From JAMCRM01 sp035561075 (GTDB lineage Bacteria; Acidobacteriota; Terriglobia; Bryobacterales; Bryobacteraceae): a stretch of 64,000 nucleotides of DNA. This document shows, in pieces, positions 46,750-56,156 of the stretch. The stretch lies in contig DATMYF010000189.1 in NCBI GenBank assembly GCA_035561075.1, positions 9,755-73,754 on the forward strand. Direction: 5' to 3'. The translations under genes and the position numbers were made by a program. The stretch's first letter is position 1. Each line of letters starts with the position of its first letter. The notes under the pieces are model-generated. The model was given only the letters and a program-made list of their open reading frames with translations. It was not told the DNA's origin and did not search any database.

Positions 46750-47322
46750 TTGGTGTCGAACCCGATTATAACAACGCGCACTGGCGCCGCCCGCGCGGTA
46801 TTTCTGGACCGCGATGGGGTCCTCAACCGCGCCATAGTGCGAGATGGCAAGCCGTTTCCGCCCGCCGGCTTGGCGGAGCTCGAAATAGCCGCCGATGCGC
46901 CTGCCGCGCTGGCGGCACTGAAGCGCATTGGTTTTCTGCTCCTGGTGGTGACCAACCAGCCGGATGTGGCGCGCGGGACGCAGACGCGGTCCGCAGTTGA
47001 AGAAATCCACGCCGTCTTGCTGGCCGCTCTCCCGCTCGACGGGTTCTACGTCTGCTGGCACGACGACCGCGATGCCTGCCGCTGCCGCAAACCCAAGCCC
47101 GGGCTACTGGAGGTCGCCGCCCGCGAGTACTCGATCGACCTCTCCCGCAGCTTCCTGATCGGCGACCGCTGGCGCGATATCGATGCGGGCCACAACGCCG
47201 GCTGCACCACGGTACTCATCGATCGCGGCTACCGGGAGGCTGCTCCGTCGCGCCCCCCGCATGCCCGCGTGCAATCGCTCGCAGAAGCTGCCGCCTGGAT
47301 CGCCGGGGCCGTACAGGCATGA
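46750..47322 (+). CDS. HAD-IIIA phosphatase, GmhB-like (heptose bisphosphate phosphatase type)
   Basis: A 190-residue HAD-superfamily phosphatase. AVFLDRDGVLNRAIVRDG carries the nucleophile Asp and the DxD; VVTNQPDVARG, the zinc-binding CWHDDRDACRCRKPKPG and LIGDRWRDIDAGHNAG complete the HAD-IIIA pattern of D-glycero-D-manno-heptose 1,7-bisphosphate phosphatase. Start is TTG at 46750 or GTG at 46753. Its stop overlaps the next ATG (47319-47322). GmhB makes heptose-1-phosphate for LPS core or GDP-heptose; a kinase-nucleotidyltransferase at the right end could be a partner, which is only a guess. Confidence 0.88.
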   Translation: MVSNPIITTRTGAARAVFLDRDGVLNRAIVRDGKPFPPAGLAELEIAADAPAALAALKRIGFLLLVVTNQPDVARGTQTRSAVEEIHAVLLAALPLDGFYVCWHDDRDACRCRKPKPGLLEVAAREYSIDLSRSFLIGDRWRDIDAGHNAGCTTVLIDRGYREAAPSRPPHARVQSLAEAAAWIAGAVQA

Positions 47323-49343
47323 CCCCCCTCGACTTGATCGTTCCGTTCTACAAGGACGCCGCGCTGGCCGACGCCCTCTTCGGCTCGCTTGCAGCCATTG
47401 AGGACGAACTGGCCGCCGGGTTGTGCTCGATCCTGGCCATCGACGATTCACCCGGGGACGCCGCGCTCCAGTCCTCGCTCCGCCGCGCCGCGGAGCGCTT
47501 CCGGATCCCCTTCGAGATCGCCGTCAATCCCCGCAACCTGGGCTTCGTAGGCTCGGCCAACATCGGCCTGCGGCGCGCCGTCGAACGCGGGCACCACGCC
47601 CTGCTGCTCAACTCCGATACGCTCGTCTTCCCCGGCGCCATCGCCGAAATGCGGCGTGTGGCCGAGCTCGACCCCATGATCGGATTCGTCAACCCGCGAT
47701 CCAACAACGCCAGCATCCTCTCGCTGCCCCAGCAGGAGGAGTACCGCGATCCGGACCCCGCGGCCGCGCACGCGCTGTACGCCCGCCTGGCCCCCCTGCT
47801 GCCGGATTTCCAGTTCACCCCCACCGCGGTCGGGTTCTGCCTGTTGATTCGCCGGGAGGTGCTCGAAGAGTTCGGCCTGCTCGACGAATGCTACTCGCCG
47901 GGCTACAGCGAGGAGAACGACCTCGTCATGCGGGCGAACCGCTGCGGCTACCGCGCCGCGCTGGCCAATCGCGCCTTTGTCTATCATGCCGGGGGCGGTT
48001 CCTTCGCCGCGCCGGAGAGCGAGGCGCTGGAACGCCGGAACGAGCGCGTGCTGGGTCAGCGTTACCCCGAATACCTGCCGGCCGTGGCGCACTACTGCTC
48101 CTCGCCGAACTACCGCTTCGAGCGGCTGCTGGGAGCGCTGCTACCCGGGCGGCCCGCCGTGGCCTTCGATTTTTCAAGCTTTGAAGCGCGCCATAACGGC
48201 ACCTTCGATGCCGGCCGGCGCATCCTCGAAGGTGCCGCCCGTGAGTGGCCCTACCGCATCCACGTGATCGTCTCCCCGGTGGCCCGCCGCTTTCATCGCC
48301 TCGATGATATCCCGGGGCTGTCCTTCGAGCCCCTGGATACGGAGCGCGTCTTCGCCGCCGCGTTCCGGTTCGGCCAGCCCTTCAGCCTGGAGCACATCTC
48401 CCGCATGGCCTCCACCGCGCTGGTGAACGTCTACGCCATGCTGGACCCCATCGCGCTCGATTGCCTCTACCTGCGCGAACCGGATTTGGAGGCGCTCTGG
48501 GCCGCCGTCTTCGCCCATGCCGACGGGGTAGTCTATATCAGCGACTTCGGCGCCGATGAGTTCCGGCGGCGCTTCCGCCTCCGCGACGGGTTGCGGGAGC
48601 TCGTCTGCCTGCTCTCGCTCGACCCGGCCGACTATGCCCCCGAAACCGCCGCCACAGCCGGCGAGCACCTCCTGGTAATCGGCAATCACTTCGCCCATAA
48701 GCACATGGCCCCCACTGTGCGAGCTATTAAGGAAGCCCTACCGGACCTGCCCATCGTGGCGCTCGGGCTTCCCACCGAGGCCGTGCCCGGGGTGCGCTGC
48801 TCTCCAAGCGGCGAGCTTCACGAAGCCGAAGTCAGGGAGCTCTTTCGTAAAGCCCGTGCCATTGTGTTTCCTTCCCTCTATGAGGGCTTCGGGCTGCCGA
48901 TCATGGAGGGCCTGGCCCGCCGGAAACCGGTGCTGGCCCGCGATATCCCCGCTGCCCGGGAGATCCGTGCCCGCGCAAACGCCGGCGACAACCTCATCCT
49001 GTATTCCTCCACCGGGGATCTTGTCCGCCGCCTGCGCACGGGCATCCCGGAGTGGCGGGAGACCGCCGGTTGCACGGGTGGCGAGGGCTGGGATGCCGTT
49101 ACGCGAAAGCTCGGGGCTTTCATTGGGGGACTGGTGGAGGCCCCCTCCTTCGACCGCGTGCTGCTGCCGCGCCTGGAACACATCTTTGCGCTGGAAAGAA
49201 TGATCGGCGGGGACGTAGCCCGGCTGCGCGACCGCGAGACCCGTATTGCAGACCTGCGGAATTCGCTCTCGTGGCGCCTCACCGCGCCGCTGCGTGCGGC
49301 CGGCAGCCTCTGGCTGCGGCTTACCGGGGGCGGTGCGCGGTAG
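47319..49343 (+). CDS. Two-domain glycosyltransferase, GT2 plus GT4
   Basis: A 674-residue cytoplasmic protein coupled to the phosphatase by an ATGA overlap. Residues 1-250 are GT2 (rhamnosyltransferase-like): LDLIVPFYKDAALADALFGS, NLGFVGSANIGLRRAVERG, LLLNSDTLVFPGAIAEM and SPGYSEENDLVMRANRCGY. Residues about 280-625 are GT-B/GT4: LLVIGNHFAHKHMAPTVRAI, ARAIVFPSLYEGFGLPIMEG and LARRKPVLARDIPAAREIRA. The C-terminus SLSWRLTAPLRAAGSLWLRL is the tail often seen in large multi-domain glycan transferases. It could add two sugars in sequence. It ends overlapping by 23 bp the 3' end of a convergent gene. Confidence 0.92.
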   Translation: MTPLDLIVPFYKDAALADALFGSLAAIEDELAAGLCSILAIDDSPGDAALQSSLRRAAERFRIPFEIAVNPRNLGFVGSANIGLRRAVERGHHALLLNSDTLVFPGAIAEMRRVAELDPMIGFVNPRSNNASILSLPQQEEYRDPDPAAAHALYARLAPLLPDFQFTPTAVGFCLLIRREVLEEFGLLDECYSPGYSEENDLVMRANRCGYRAALANRAFVYHAGGGSFAAPESEALERRNERVLGQRYPEYLPAVAHYCSSPNYRFERLLGALLPGRPAVAFDFSSFEARHNGTFDAGRRILEGAAREWPYRIHVIVSPVARRFHRLDDIPGLSFEPLDTERVFAAAFRFGQPFSLEHISRMASTALVNVYAMLDPIALDCLYLREPDLEALWAAVFAHADGVVYISDFGADEFRRRFRLRDGLRELVCLLSLDPADYAPETAATAGEHLLVIGNHFAHKHMAPTVRAIKEALPDLPIVALGLPTEAVPGVRCSPSGELHEAEVRELFRKARAIVFPSLYEGFGLPIMEGLARRKPVLARDIPAAREIRARANAGDNLILYSSTGDLVRRLRTGIPEWRETAGCTGGEGWDAVTRKLGAFIGGLVEAPSFDRVLLPRLEHIFALERMIGGDVARLRDRETRIADLRNSLSWRLTAPLRAAGSLWLRLTGGGAR

Positions 49344-51225
49344 CCGGATTGGAGTGCAGCGCGGCGTCCTCGGATTGATTGCTGAGATTCGGGTTATAGA
49401 ACGGGTCGCCGCGATCGAGCCACGACCCCCAGCGCCTGACCCACAGGTTTCGCTCCGCATTACGGACACCCGGGCGGCGTGTCCGGCACTCCGCGTGGGT
49501 CAGCACGGCGGCGGGTTCGTAGATCACGCGGTAGCCGGCTTTGCGGACGCGCAGGCACAAGTCGCTGTCGTTGTAATTCACCGGGAAGGCGGGGTCGAAG
49601 CCCCCCATTTCGTCGAACAGCCCCTTGCGGATTGCCAGGCAAGCGCCCGTGACGGCGGAAACATCGCGTGCCACGGGCCACCAGTTCCAGTAGCCCGAGC
49701 CGAAGGTGTGGCGCTGCGGGTGGCCCACCCCGTTCATGATCCCGATCGCCATGCCGGCGTGCTGGATGGCGCCGTTGGGATACAGCAGGCGTGCCCCCAC
49801 GACCCCCACGTCGGGCCGTTGCGCGTGTGCCACCAGGGTGGAGAGCCAGTCCGGAGCGAGCGGCATGACGTCGTCGTTCAGGAACACCAGCACCTCGCCG
49901 GCAGAGGCCTGCGCGCCCACGTTGCACATGGTCGAGAAGTCGAACGGCCCGGAATAGCGGACCCGCGTGCAATCGTGGCAGAGCGCCAGCCGCGCGATCC
50001 CTGCATCATTCCCGGTGAGGTGATGGACGACGACAATCTGCCGCTTTTTATACGTCGTCAGGGTCTCGAGCGACTTCAGGCAGCGCTCCAGCACTCGGGC
50101 GTTGCGGGAACAGATGACAATGCTTGCCAGGGGTACCCCGCGCAACTTCCGGCGCAAGCGATAGCTATTCGGGAACGGGCCGTTCTCCACTTCCGCGGCC
50201 GAACCGCAGCGCCTTACCGCATCGGAGAGCGCCTGGAACCCGGCGGCATGGCTATACGGTTTGGCTCCTGTGTGCGCGGCAGTGGAGCCGGGGTGCCGGC
50301 GCCAGTGGTACAGGATCCGCGGGATGTGCCGCACCTCTCCGCCGTCCTCGGTGATGCGCAGCGCCAGGTCGTAATCCTGGCTCCCGTTGAAGGCGGTGCG
50401 CAGCCAGCCGGCGCGGTCGAGGGCCGTGCGCCGTGCTACCAGGAAATGACCCAGGTACATGCAGGAGAGCAGCAGGTCCGGCGACCACCCGGGTTTGAAA
50501 ATCGGCTCCACGCGCCGGCCGTTGGTATCCAGGCGGTCCTCGTCGGAGTAGACCAGGTCCGCGGGGCCGCTTCCGACGGCCTCTGCGACGCTGTGCAGGG
50601 CTGTGGGGGCCAGCACGTCGTCCTGGTCGAGGAAGCCGACGTAATCCCCTCCGGCCAGTTCGCCGGCGCGGTTGGTAGCGCCCGCGATTCCGAGGCCGCT
50701 ATCGGACCGCACGAAGCGCACCCGCGGGTCTGCGGCGCATTGGGCGGTGAAGTATTCCGCCACCCAGGCGTCCCGCGAGGCGTCGTCGCACACGCAGAGC
50801 TGCCAGTCCGGCCAAGTCTGGTTGCGGAGCGATTCGACTGCCTCGACCAGCCACTCCCGCCGGGGATTATGGACGGGCATCACCACGCTGATGGTAGGTT
50901 GGGAGGCGAACTGCCGGGCGCGGTCGGTGAACCACTGGGGGGCCGGCATGGCGGCCTCTTCCCGCTCAGCCCATCGCCGGTAGGCGTCCTCGGCAGCCCT
51001 CGGCCGCACCAATCTTACATACAGGGGATGGAATCGCGAGTGCAGCAGGCTCTGGCCAAGCCGGCCACGCCAATCGCGCAGCAGCCGGCCGGGCGCCCGG
51101 AGGGCACGGACCAGGTGGTTGCCGTCGATTTCGAGCAGCCGGTCCCCAGCCTTAGCCAGGATCTGTTCCACGCGTTCCACCTCACGTTCGAGCGCCTTGA
51201 GCGCCAGCGGCGTCAATCCTCGCAC
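49321..51225 (-). CDS. Large GT2 glycosyltransferase with two GT-A domains
   Basis: A GTG at 51225 (VRGLTPLALKALEREVERVE), overlapping the upstream stop by 13 bp, is preferred to the ATG at 51360, which would overlap it by ~150 bp; the product is then about 634 residues. After a helical N-terminus, GT-A domain 1 has TISVVMPVHNPRREWLVEAV, LCVCDDASRDAWVA and YVGFLDQDDVLAPTALHSV (intact DxD), and domain 2 has LASIVICSRNARVLERCLKS, EVLVFLNDDVMPLAPDWLS and FPVNYNDSDLCLRVRKAGY. It is a tandem paralogue of the next gene upstream; both domains here keep the acidic motifs, so this copy should be active. Confidence 0.88.
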   Translation of the reverse strand: MRGLTPLALKALEREVERVEQILAKAGDRLLEIDGNHLVRALRAPGRLLRDWRGRLGQSLLHSRFHPLYVRLVRPRAAEDAYRRWAEREEAAMPAPQWFTDRARQFASQPTISVVMPVHNPRREWLVEAVESLRNQTWPDWQLCVCDDASRDAWVAEYFTAQCAADPRVRFVRSDSGLGIAGATNRAGELAGGDYVGFLDQDDVLAPTALHSVAEAVGSGPADLVYSDEDRLDTNGRRVEPIFKPGWSPDLLLSCMYLGHFLVARRTALDRAGWLRTAFNGSQDYDLALRITEDGGEVRHIPRILYHWRRHPGSTAAHTGAKPYSHAAGFQALSDAVRRCGSAAEVENGPFPNSYRLRRKLRGVPLASIVICSRNARVLERCLKSLETLTTYKKRQIVVVHHLTGNDAGIARLALCHDCTRVRYSGPFDFSTMCNVGAQASAGEVLVFLNDDVMPLAPDWLSTLVAHAQRPDVGVVGARLLYPNGAIQHAGMAIGIMNGVGHPQRHTFGSGYWNWWPVARDVSAVTGACLAIRKGLFDEMGGFDPAFPVNYNDSDLCLRVRKAGYRVIYEPAAVLTHAECRTRRPGVRNAERNLWVRRWGSWLDRGDPFYNPNLSNQSEDAALHSNPATAHRPR

Positions 51226-53186
51226 GAACGGCTCCTCAGCGCGTAATTCTCGGCCGCGCGGGTGAGGTTGGGGCTGTAATAGGGGTCGTCTGCAATGTAC
51301 TCCCGCCAGCGCGCCTGAAACGCCCGAACCTCCGCGCGGCTGGGCCTGCGGAGCCGCCACGGCTTGGAAAGGGCCTCATGGTGGTAAAGCGAGGCGTGCG
51401 GGGTGTACAGCACGCGACGGCCGCGGCGCTGGATCCGGAGGCACAGGTCGATGTCATTGTAAGCCACCGGGAAATTCCCCGCATCAAAGCCCTCCGCCTC
51501 CCGGAACACCTCCGCCCGTGTCATCAGGCAGGCCCCGGTCACGGCGCTCACGTTGCGGATCACGCCACCGTAATTCCCGTAGGTGGGCGCGTCCCCGGGC
51601 CAGCCCTTGAAGGCATGCCCGCACACCCCGAAGATCCCGATAACCACGCCGGCGTGCTGGATCGTGCCGCCGGGATAGAGCAGGCGCGCCCCCACGACCC
51701 CCACCGCCGGCCGTACGGCCAGTTCCACCATGGCTTCCAGCCACCCTGGGTCGATCACGGTCGTGTCGTCGTTCAGGAACAGCAGCAGCGGGGCGGTGCC
51801 GCCGAGCGCCGCCTCGTTGTTCATGGCGGAGTAGTTGAACGGGCGCTTCCGCCAGTCGAGGTGCCGCGCCCCATGGCGCACGGCCACGGCTTCGAGGCCT
51901 TTTTTCGAGTTGTCGATGACGGTGATCCCGTAGGCGGTGTAGCCCGTATTGGCGCGCACGCTGTTCAAGCAGCGGTCAAGCAGCGCGGCATCGCGCGAGG
52001 GGACGATGATATCCACCGCCAAGTTCGGCGGGATGGGATATCGCACTCGCCAGCAGCCGGGCGCGCGACCGACCTCCACGCTGACGCCCGGGAGGCTCTG
52101 CTCGATTGCTTCCCGCGGAGCGGGTTCGCGCGGCCCGCGCCGGTGGTACAGAACCTCGGCCAGGTGCTCGATACGTTCCCCAGCATCTCCCGCGCGCAAA
52201 GCGATCTCGTAGGTGCCGGCCGACTCGCGGGCCAAGTCGCGGCGGAATATCATGGCGCGGCCGATGTAGTCCTGGGAGAGCAGAAGGTCCGGCGACCAGT
52301 CCGGCTTGAATAGCGGGGCCATGCGGACGCCGTGCTCATCGAGCTCGTCTTCGTCGCAATAGACCAGGCCCGCGCCGCTCTCGGCCGCGGCGGCGAACCG
52401 GGCGAGGGCGTCCGGAGAGAGTTCGTCGCCGGGGCCGGGGTATAGCAGGTACGCGCCCGTTCCGGCAGCCGCCGATGGGACCGCTTCCCATTTTTTGTAC
52501 GTCTGGGCCCGGAGAGAAGCCAGTGTGCGCTCGTCGGGGGCCACCACGCTCACAAGAGGTCCTCCGCTGTCCGCGGACACCTCCCGCTTCTCGTAGTCGG
52601 CGATCCAACGGTGATACCGTCCGGGGGCGGGCACACTTTCGAAAGCCTGGCTCGTCAATTTCCGCCGGATGCGACGCAGGAACAGGCCACCGGTACCGGT
52701 GAGGATTCGCCAGGTGCGGCTTTCGACAACTGATGTGGTCTGGCGCGCCAAATCGTCCGCGATGGCATGGAGGAACTCGATCCGATGCTCGAGGGCGGCG
52801 GCCTGTTCCTCCCTGGCCTGTAGGCGCAACAGTTCGGCAAGGAGCGCGGCCACGTCCTTCTTGAGTGTCGTGCCACGCCGCAGCAGGACGGCGGGGCCGC
52901 GGTAGGACAGGTCCGGCACGAAGCCGGCGTCCAGGAAGGCTTCAAGCCAGCGGGGCAGGTCCGCCTCGGGAGCAGCGAAGAGCACGGCGTCTGTGATCGT
53001 GGCCCATCGGCGCACAGCACCGGCTTGGCCATCCGGGTTCATCCAGACGACCAAGTCGTAGCGGCCCACCGCGGTCTCATCCGTGTCCACCACGAGCGAT
53101 CCCGTGCGCAGCCGCGCCGCGACCGTCCCGTCGGCATCCAGTACCCGGGCGGGCTTGAGATGCCGGATCGACTCGACTAGCTCCAT
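51213..53186 (-). CDS. GT2 glycosyltransferase paralogue with a decayed first domain
   Basis: The 657-residue protein is a tandem paralogue of the gene downstream. Its first GT-A domain retains LVSVVAPDERTLASLRAQTY, YCDEDELDEHGVRMAPLFKP and DWSPDLLLSQDYIGRAMIF, but the metal-binding FLDQDD is replaced by YLLYPGPGDEL, and the nucleotide-binding part is shortened. Domain 2 is intact: DIIVPSRDAALLDRCLNSVR, LLLFLNDDTTVIDPGWLE and FPVAYNDIDLCLRIQRRG. An extra ~150-residue N-terminus (MELVESIRHLKPARVLDADG) is unlike the paralogue. It probably transfers one sugar only. Confidence 0.86.
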   Translation of the reverse strand: MELVESIRHLKPARVLDADGTVAARLRTGSLVVDTDETAVGRYDLVVWMNPDGQAGAVRRWATITDAVLFAAPEADLPRWLEAFLDAGFVPDLSYRGPAVLLRRGTTLKKDVAALLAELLRLQAREEQAAALEHRIEFLHAIADDLARQTTSVVESRTWRILTGTGGLFLRRIRRKLTSQAFESVPAPGRYHRWIADYEKREVSADSGGPLVSVVAPDERTLASLRAQTYKKWEAVPSAAAGTGAYLLYPGPGDELSPDALARFAAAAESGAGLVYCDEDELDEHGVRMAPLFKPDWSPDLLLSQDYIGRAMIFRRDLARESAGTYEIALRAGDAGERIEHLAEVLYHRRGPREPAPREAIEQSLPGVSVEVGRAPGCWRVRYPIPPNLAVDIIVPSRDAALLDRCLNSVRANTGYTAYGITVIDNSKKGLEAVAVRHGARHLDWRKRPFNYSAMNNEAALGGTAPLLLFLNDDTTVIDPGWLEAMVELAVRPAVGVVGARLLYPGGTIQHAGVVIGIFGVCGHAFKGWPGDAPTYGNYGGVIRNVSAVTGACLMTRAEVFREAEGFDAGNFPVAYNDIDLCLRIQRRGRRVLYTPHASLYHHEALSKPWRLRRPSRAEVRAFQARWREYIADDPYYSPNLTRAAENYALRSRSCED

Positions 53187-53306
53187 TAAGTACCGGGGGA
53201 TCCCTAATTATAAGCTGTAGCGTCATCCGGCGGTTGGGCGCAGGCACCCAGATGGTAAAATGGCGACGTCCGCCGCGGGCCTGGACTTCCCCGGCGCCCC
53301 CAACTC

Positions 53307-54335
53307 ATGAAAGCCATCGTCACCGGTTCCGGGGGCCTGATCGGCTCCGAATGCGCCCGTTTACTTGCCAGTGAAGGCTGGCATGTCGTCGGTATCGACA
53401 ACGACATGCGCCGCGAGTTCTTTGGACCGCATGGCACCACTTCCGCCAATGTCCGGTCTCTCGAGCGGACCGCGCCGCGTTACCGCCACGTCAATGTCGA
53501 TATCCGGGATCGCCAGGGGATCCGCGATCTCTTCGAAGCCGAGCGCCCCGATTTCGTCATCCATACCGCCGCCCAGCCCTCCCACGACAAGGCCGCGTCA
53601 ATCCCTTACGAGGATTTCGACGTGAATGCCGGCGGCACCCTTAACCTGCTGGTGGCGGCGCGCGATTTCTGCCCCGGCTCGCCGTTCTGTTTCACCAGCA
53701 CCAACAAAGTCTACGGGGACCGGCCCAACTACCTTCCGCTGGTTGAAAAAGAAAAGCGCTACGACTACGCAGAAATCGACGCGATCGACGAGTCCATGTC
53801 CATTGACCACTGCCTGCACTCGCTCTTCGGCGCCTCGAAAGTGGCTGCCGACGTGATGTGCCAGGAGTTCGGGCGCTACTTCGGGATGCCCGTGGGGGTC
53901 TTCCGCGGGGGTTGCCTCACCGGTCCGCAGCACGCCGCCGTGGAGTTGCACGGCTATCTCGCCTATATCGTCCACTGCGCCGTGACGGGCAAGCGGTACA
54001 CCGTTTACGGCTACAAGGGAAAGCAGGTACGGGACCAGATTCACACCAACGATGTGGCCCGCCTGTTCCTGCACTTCTTCAAGAAGCCGCGCTCGGGCGA
54101 GGTCTACAACCTGGGCGGCGGCCGGGCCAACAGCATCTCCATCCTGGAGACCATCGATATACTGGCTGCCATGGGCTACCGGCTGGAGTACGACTACAAG
54201 GAAGAGAACCGGAAAGGCGACCACATCTGCTACATCTCGGACCTCTCCAAGCTGCACGCCCATTACCCTGAGTGGCGCCTCGAGTACGACCTGCCGCGCA
54301 TTGTATCGGGAATCGTGGAGCGCAACACGGCATGA
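53307..54335 (+). CDS. NAD-dependent sugar epimerase, CDP-paratose 2-epimerase-like
   Basis: An extended SDR of 342 residues: the NAD-binding TGSGGLIGSECARLLA, HTAAQPSHDKAASIP, and the active-site region where the usual YxxxK reads SLFGASKVAADVM, Phe in place of Tyr, with Lys kept. Further family text is GVFRGGCLTGPQHAAVELHG, YTVYGYKGKQVRDQIHTNDV and YNLGGGRANSISILETIDIL. As I recall, this Phe is usual in this CDP-tyvelose/paratose-epimerase-like subgroup, so it does not by itself mean loss of function. It heads a plus-strand run of overlapping genes. Substrate is unknown. Confidence 0.88.
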   Translation: MKAIVTGSGGLIGSECARLLASEGWHVVGIDNDMRREFFGPHGTTSANVRSLERTAPRYRHVNVDIRDRQGIRDLFEAERPDFVIHTAAQPSHDKAASIPYEDFDVNAGGTLNLLVAARDFCPGSPFCFTSTNKVYGDRPNYLPLVEKEKRYDYAEIDAIDESMSIDHCLHSLFGASKVAADVMCQEFGRYFGMPVGVFRGGCLTGPQHAAVELHGYLAYIVHCAVTGKRYTVYGYKGKQVRDQIHTNDVARLFLHFFKKPRSGEVYNLGGGRANSISILETIDILAAMGYRLEYDYKEENRKGDHICYISDLSKLHAHYPEWRLEYDLPRIVSGIVERNTA

Positions 54336-55087
54336 AACTGTCGTTCGTCATCCCGGCGCGGAACGAGGAAGGCTGCGTGGAGGAGACCCTGCGGAGCCTG
54401 GCCAGGGAGTTGCGAGCGGCTTCCATTCCCTTCGAGGTGGTGGCGGTCGATGACGGCTCAACCGACGGCACCGCCGATCGCGTGCGAGCCCTTGCCGCGG
54501 TGTACCCCGAAATCCGGCTGGTGGCCAACACCGGGCGGAACGGGTTCGGGATGGCCGTCCGGGCGGGCCTCGCACAGATCACCGGCGATGCCGTAGCGGT
54601 GATGATGGCCGACGGCTCCGACAGCCCGGCCGATGTGGTGGCCTATTACCGCAAGCTCCAGGAAGGCTATGATTGCGTCTTCGGCTCGCGGTTTATCCGG
54701 GGCAGCCGGCTGATTGATTACCCGGTCCACAAGCTGGTGCTGAACCGTATGGCGAACTGGTTCATCCGGGTGCTGTTCCAATTCCGCTTCAACGACACCA
54801 CCAACGCCTTCAAATGTTACCGGCGCGACGTCATTGACGGCATTCAGCCGCTGATCTCGCCGCATTTCAATCTCACCGTCGAAATGCCGCTCAAAGCCAT
54901 CGTGAGGGGCTATTCGTATGCCGTGGTGCCTATCCGCTGGGCCAATCGGAAGTCCGGCATCTCCAAGCTGAAACTTCGCGAGATGGGGAGCCGCTATTTG
55001 TTCATCATCCTGTACCTGTGGCTGGAGAAGATGCTGGCGCGCGGAGACTACCACCGGCGCAATGCCGCGGAGAGCCGTCATGTATGA
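54332..55087 (+). CDS. GT2 glycosyltransferase (DPM1-like)
   Basis: The ATG at 54332 overlaps the epimerase stop (ATGA) and gives 251 residues: MKLSFVIPARNEEGCVEETL, VVAVDDGSTDGTADRVR, NGFGMAVRAGLAQITGDAVA, VMMADGSDSPADVVAYY and FNDTTNAFKCYRRDVIDGI. The final IRWANRKSGISKLKLREMGS is typical of polyprenyl-phosphate sugar synthases. A hydrophobic C-terminal segment (YLFIILYLWLEKMLA) could touch the membrane. Its 3' end overlaps the next epimerase gene by 8 bp. It probably makes the lipid-linked sugar used by the membrane proteins encoded downstream. Confidence 0.92.
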   Translation: MKLSFVIPARNEEGCVEETLRSLARELRAASIPFEVVAVDDGSTDGTADRVRALAAVYPEIRLVANTGRNGFGMAVRAGLAQITGDAVAVMMADGSDSPADVVAYYRKLQEGYDCVFGSRFIRGSRLIDYPVHKLVLNRMANWFIRVLFQFRFNDTTNAFKCYRRDVIDGIQPLISPHFNLTVEMPLKAIVRGYSYAVVPIRWANRKSGISKLKLREMGSRYLFIILYLWLEKMLARGDYHRRNAAESRHV

Positions 55088-56153
55088 GCGCATCCTGGTT
55101 ACGGGCGGGGCGGGGTTCGTGGGCTCCAGCCTGGCACTGCACCTCAAGCGGGAGTTCCCGGAGGCGCGCATCGCGGCCTTCGACAACCTGCGCCGCCGCG
55201 GTTCGGAACTGAACCTGGGGCGCCTGGCCGAAGCCGGGGTGGAGTTCGTGCACGGTGATGTGCGCTCCCCGGAGGACCTGGCCGCGGCACCGGCGCCGCA
55301 GTTGATCGTGGAGGCCTCGGCCGAGCCATCCGCACAGGCGGGATACGGCGGATCCCCGGAGTACCTCGTCCAGACGAACCTGACGGGCTGTTTCCACTGC
55401 CTGGAACTGGCGCGCCGCAACCGCGCGGATTTCGTGTTTCTCTCGACCAGCCGCATCTACCCCGTGCGGCGCCTCAATGAGCTGGCCTATCGTGAGGACC
55501 CCTCGCGCTTCACGCTGCTCGACGGGCAGGCCGCACCCGGCGCCGGCGCCCAAGGCATCAACGAGGATTTCCCGCTGGAGGGCGCCCGTTCCCTGTACGG
55601 CATGACCAAACTGGCCGCCGAGTTGATGATTGCCGAGTACGCCGACGCCTACGGCCTCCGGACAGTGGTCAACCGCTGCGGCCTGATTGCCGGACCGTGG
55701 CAGATGGGCAAGACCGACCAGGGCGTGGCCGCTCTGTGGGTGGCGGCCCATCACTTCCGCCGCCCCCTCCGCTACATCGGCTTCGGAGGCACCGGGAAGC
55801 AGGTTCGGGACGTGCTCCATGTAGGCGACCTATGCGAACTGCTGACGTCGCAGTTGCGCAGCCTGGATTGCTCGGCGGGCCGCACATTCAACGTGGGTGG
55901 AGGGCTTGCGAATAGCCTATCGCTGCTTGAAATGACGGATTTGTGCCGGGAGATCACTGGCAACCGCATTGAAATCGAGCCCTCGCCGGATGACCGCCCG
56001 GCGGATCTCCGGATCTACCTCACCGACCATGCCCGCCTGACGGAGTTCTCCGGCTGGCGTCCCCGCCGCGACCCGCGGACAACCCTGGCTGACATCTGGC
56101 AGTGGATCCGCAGCGACGAGGCCCGCCTGCGCCCGGTACTGCTCGGCGGATAG
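55080..56153 (+). CDS. Second NAD-dependent sugar epimerase/dehydratase (CDP-paratose 2-epimerase-like)
   Basis: The 357-residue extended SDR starts at 55080 (MYERILVTGGAGFVGSSLAL), overlapping the previous gene by 8 bp. It has DNLRRRGSELNLGRLAEAGV, VHGDVRSPEDLAAAP, LSTSRIYPVRRLNELAYRED, the catalytic SLYGMTKLAAELM with Tyr and Lys present, and IGFGGTGKQVRDVLHVGDL. It shares the RRRGSELN landmark with CDP-paratose epimerases and is a distant paralogue of the first SDR. Together the pair may carry out two steps, or act on different sugars, in making one deoxysugar. Firm family, unknown substrate. Confidence 0.9.
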   Translation: MYERILVTGGAGFVGSSLALHLKREFPEARIAAFDNLRRRGSELNLGRLAEAGVEFVHGDVRSPEDLAAAPAPQLIVEASAEPSAQAGYGGSPEYLVQTNLTGCFHCLELARRNRADFVFLSTSRIYPVRRLNELAYREDPSRFTLLDGQAAPGAGAQGINEDFPLEGARSLYGMTKLAAELMIAEYADAYGLRTVVNRCGLIAGPWQMGKTDQGVAALWVAAHHFRRPLRYIGFGGTGKQVRDVLHVGDLCELLTSQLRSLDCSAGRTFNVGGGLANSLSLLEMTDLCREITGNRIEIEPSPDDRPADLRIYLTDHARLTEFSGWRPRRDPRTTLADIWQWIRSDEARLRPVLLGG

Positions 56154-56156
56154 TGG

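Noticed and set aside
46750..47322. Complete GDP-heptose pathway (GmhA, HddA, GmhB, HddC)
   Set aside because: Only a GmhB-like phosphatase is clear; no sedoheptulose isomerase was seen and the fused kinase at the right edge is not evidently a heptokinase.
48174..48704. Long frames antisense to the glycosyltransferase genes
   Set aside because: High GC produces many long antisense frames across 46-64 kb; none has recognisable motifs or a plausible ribosome binding site.
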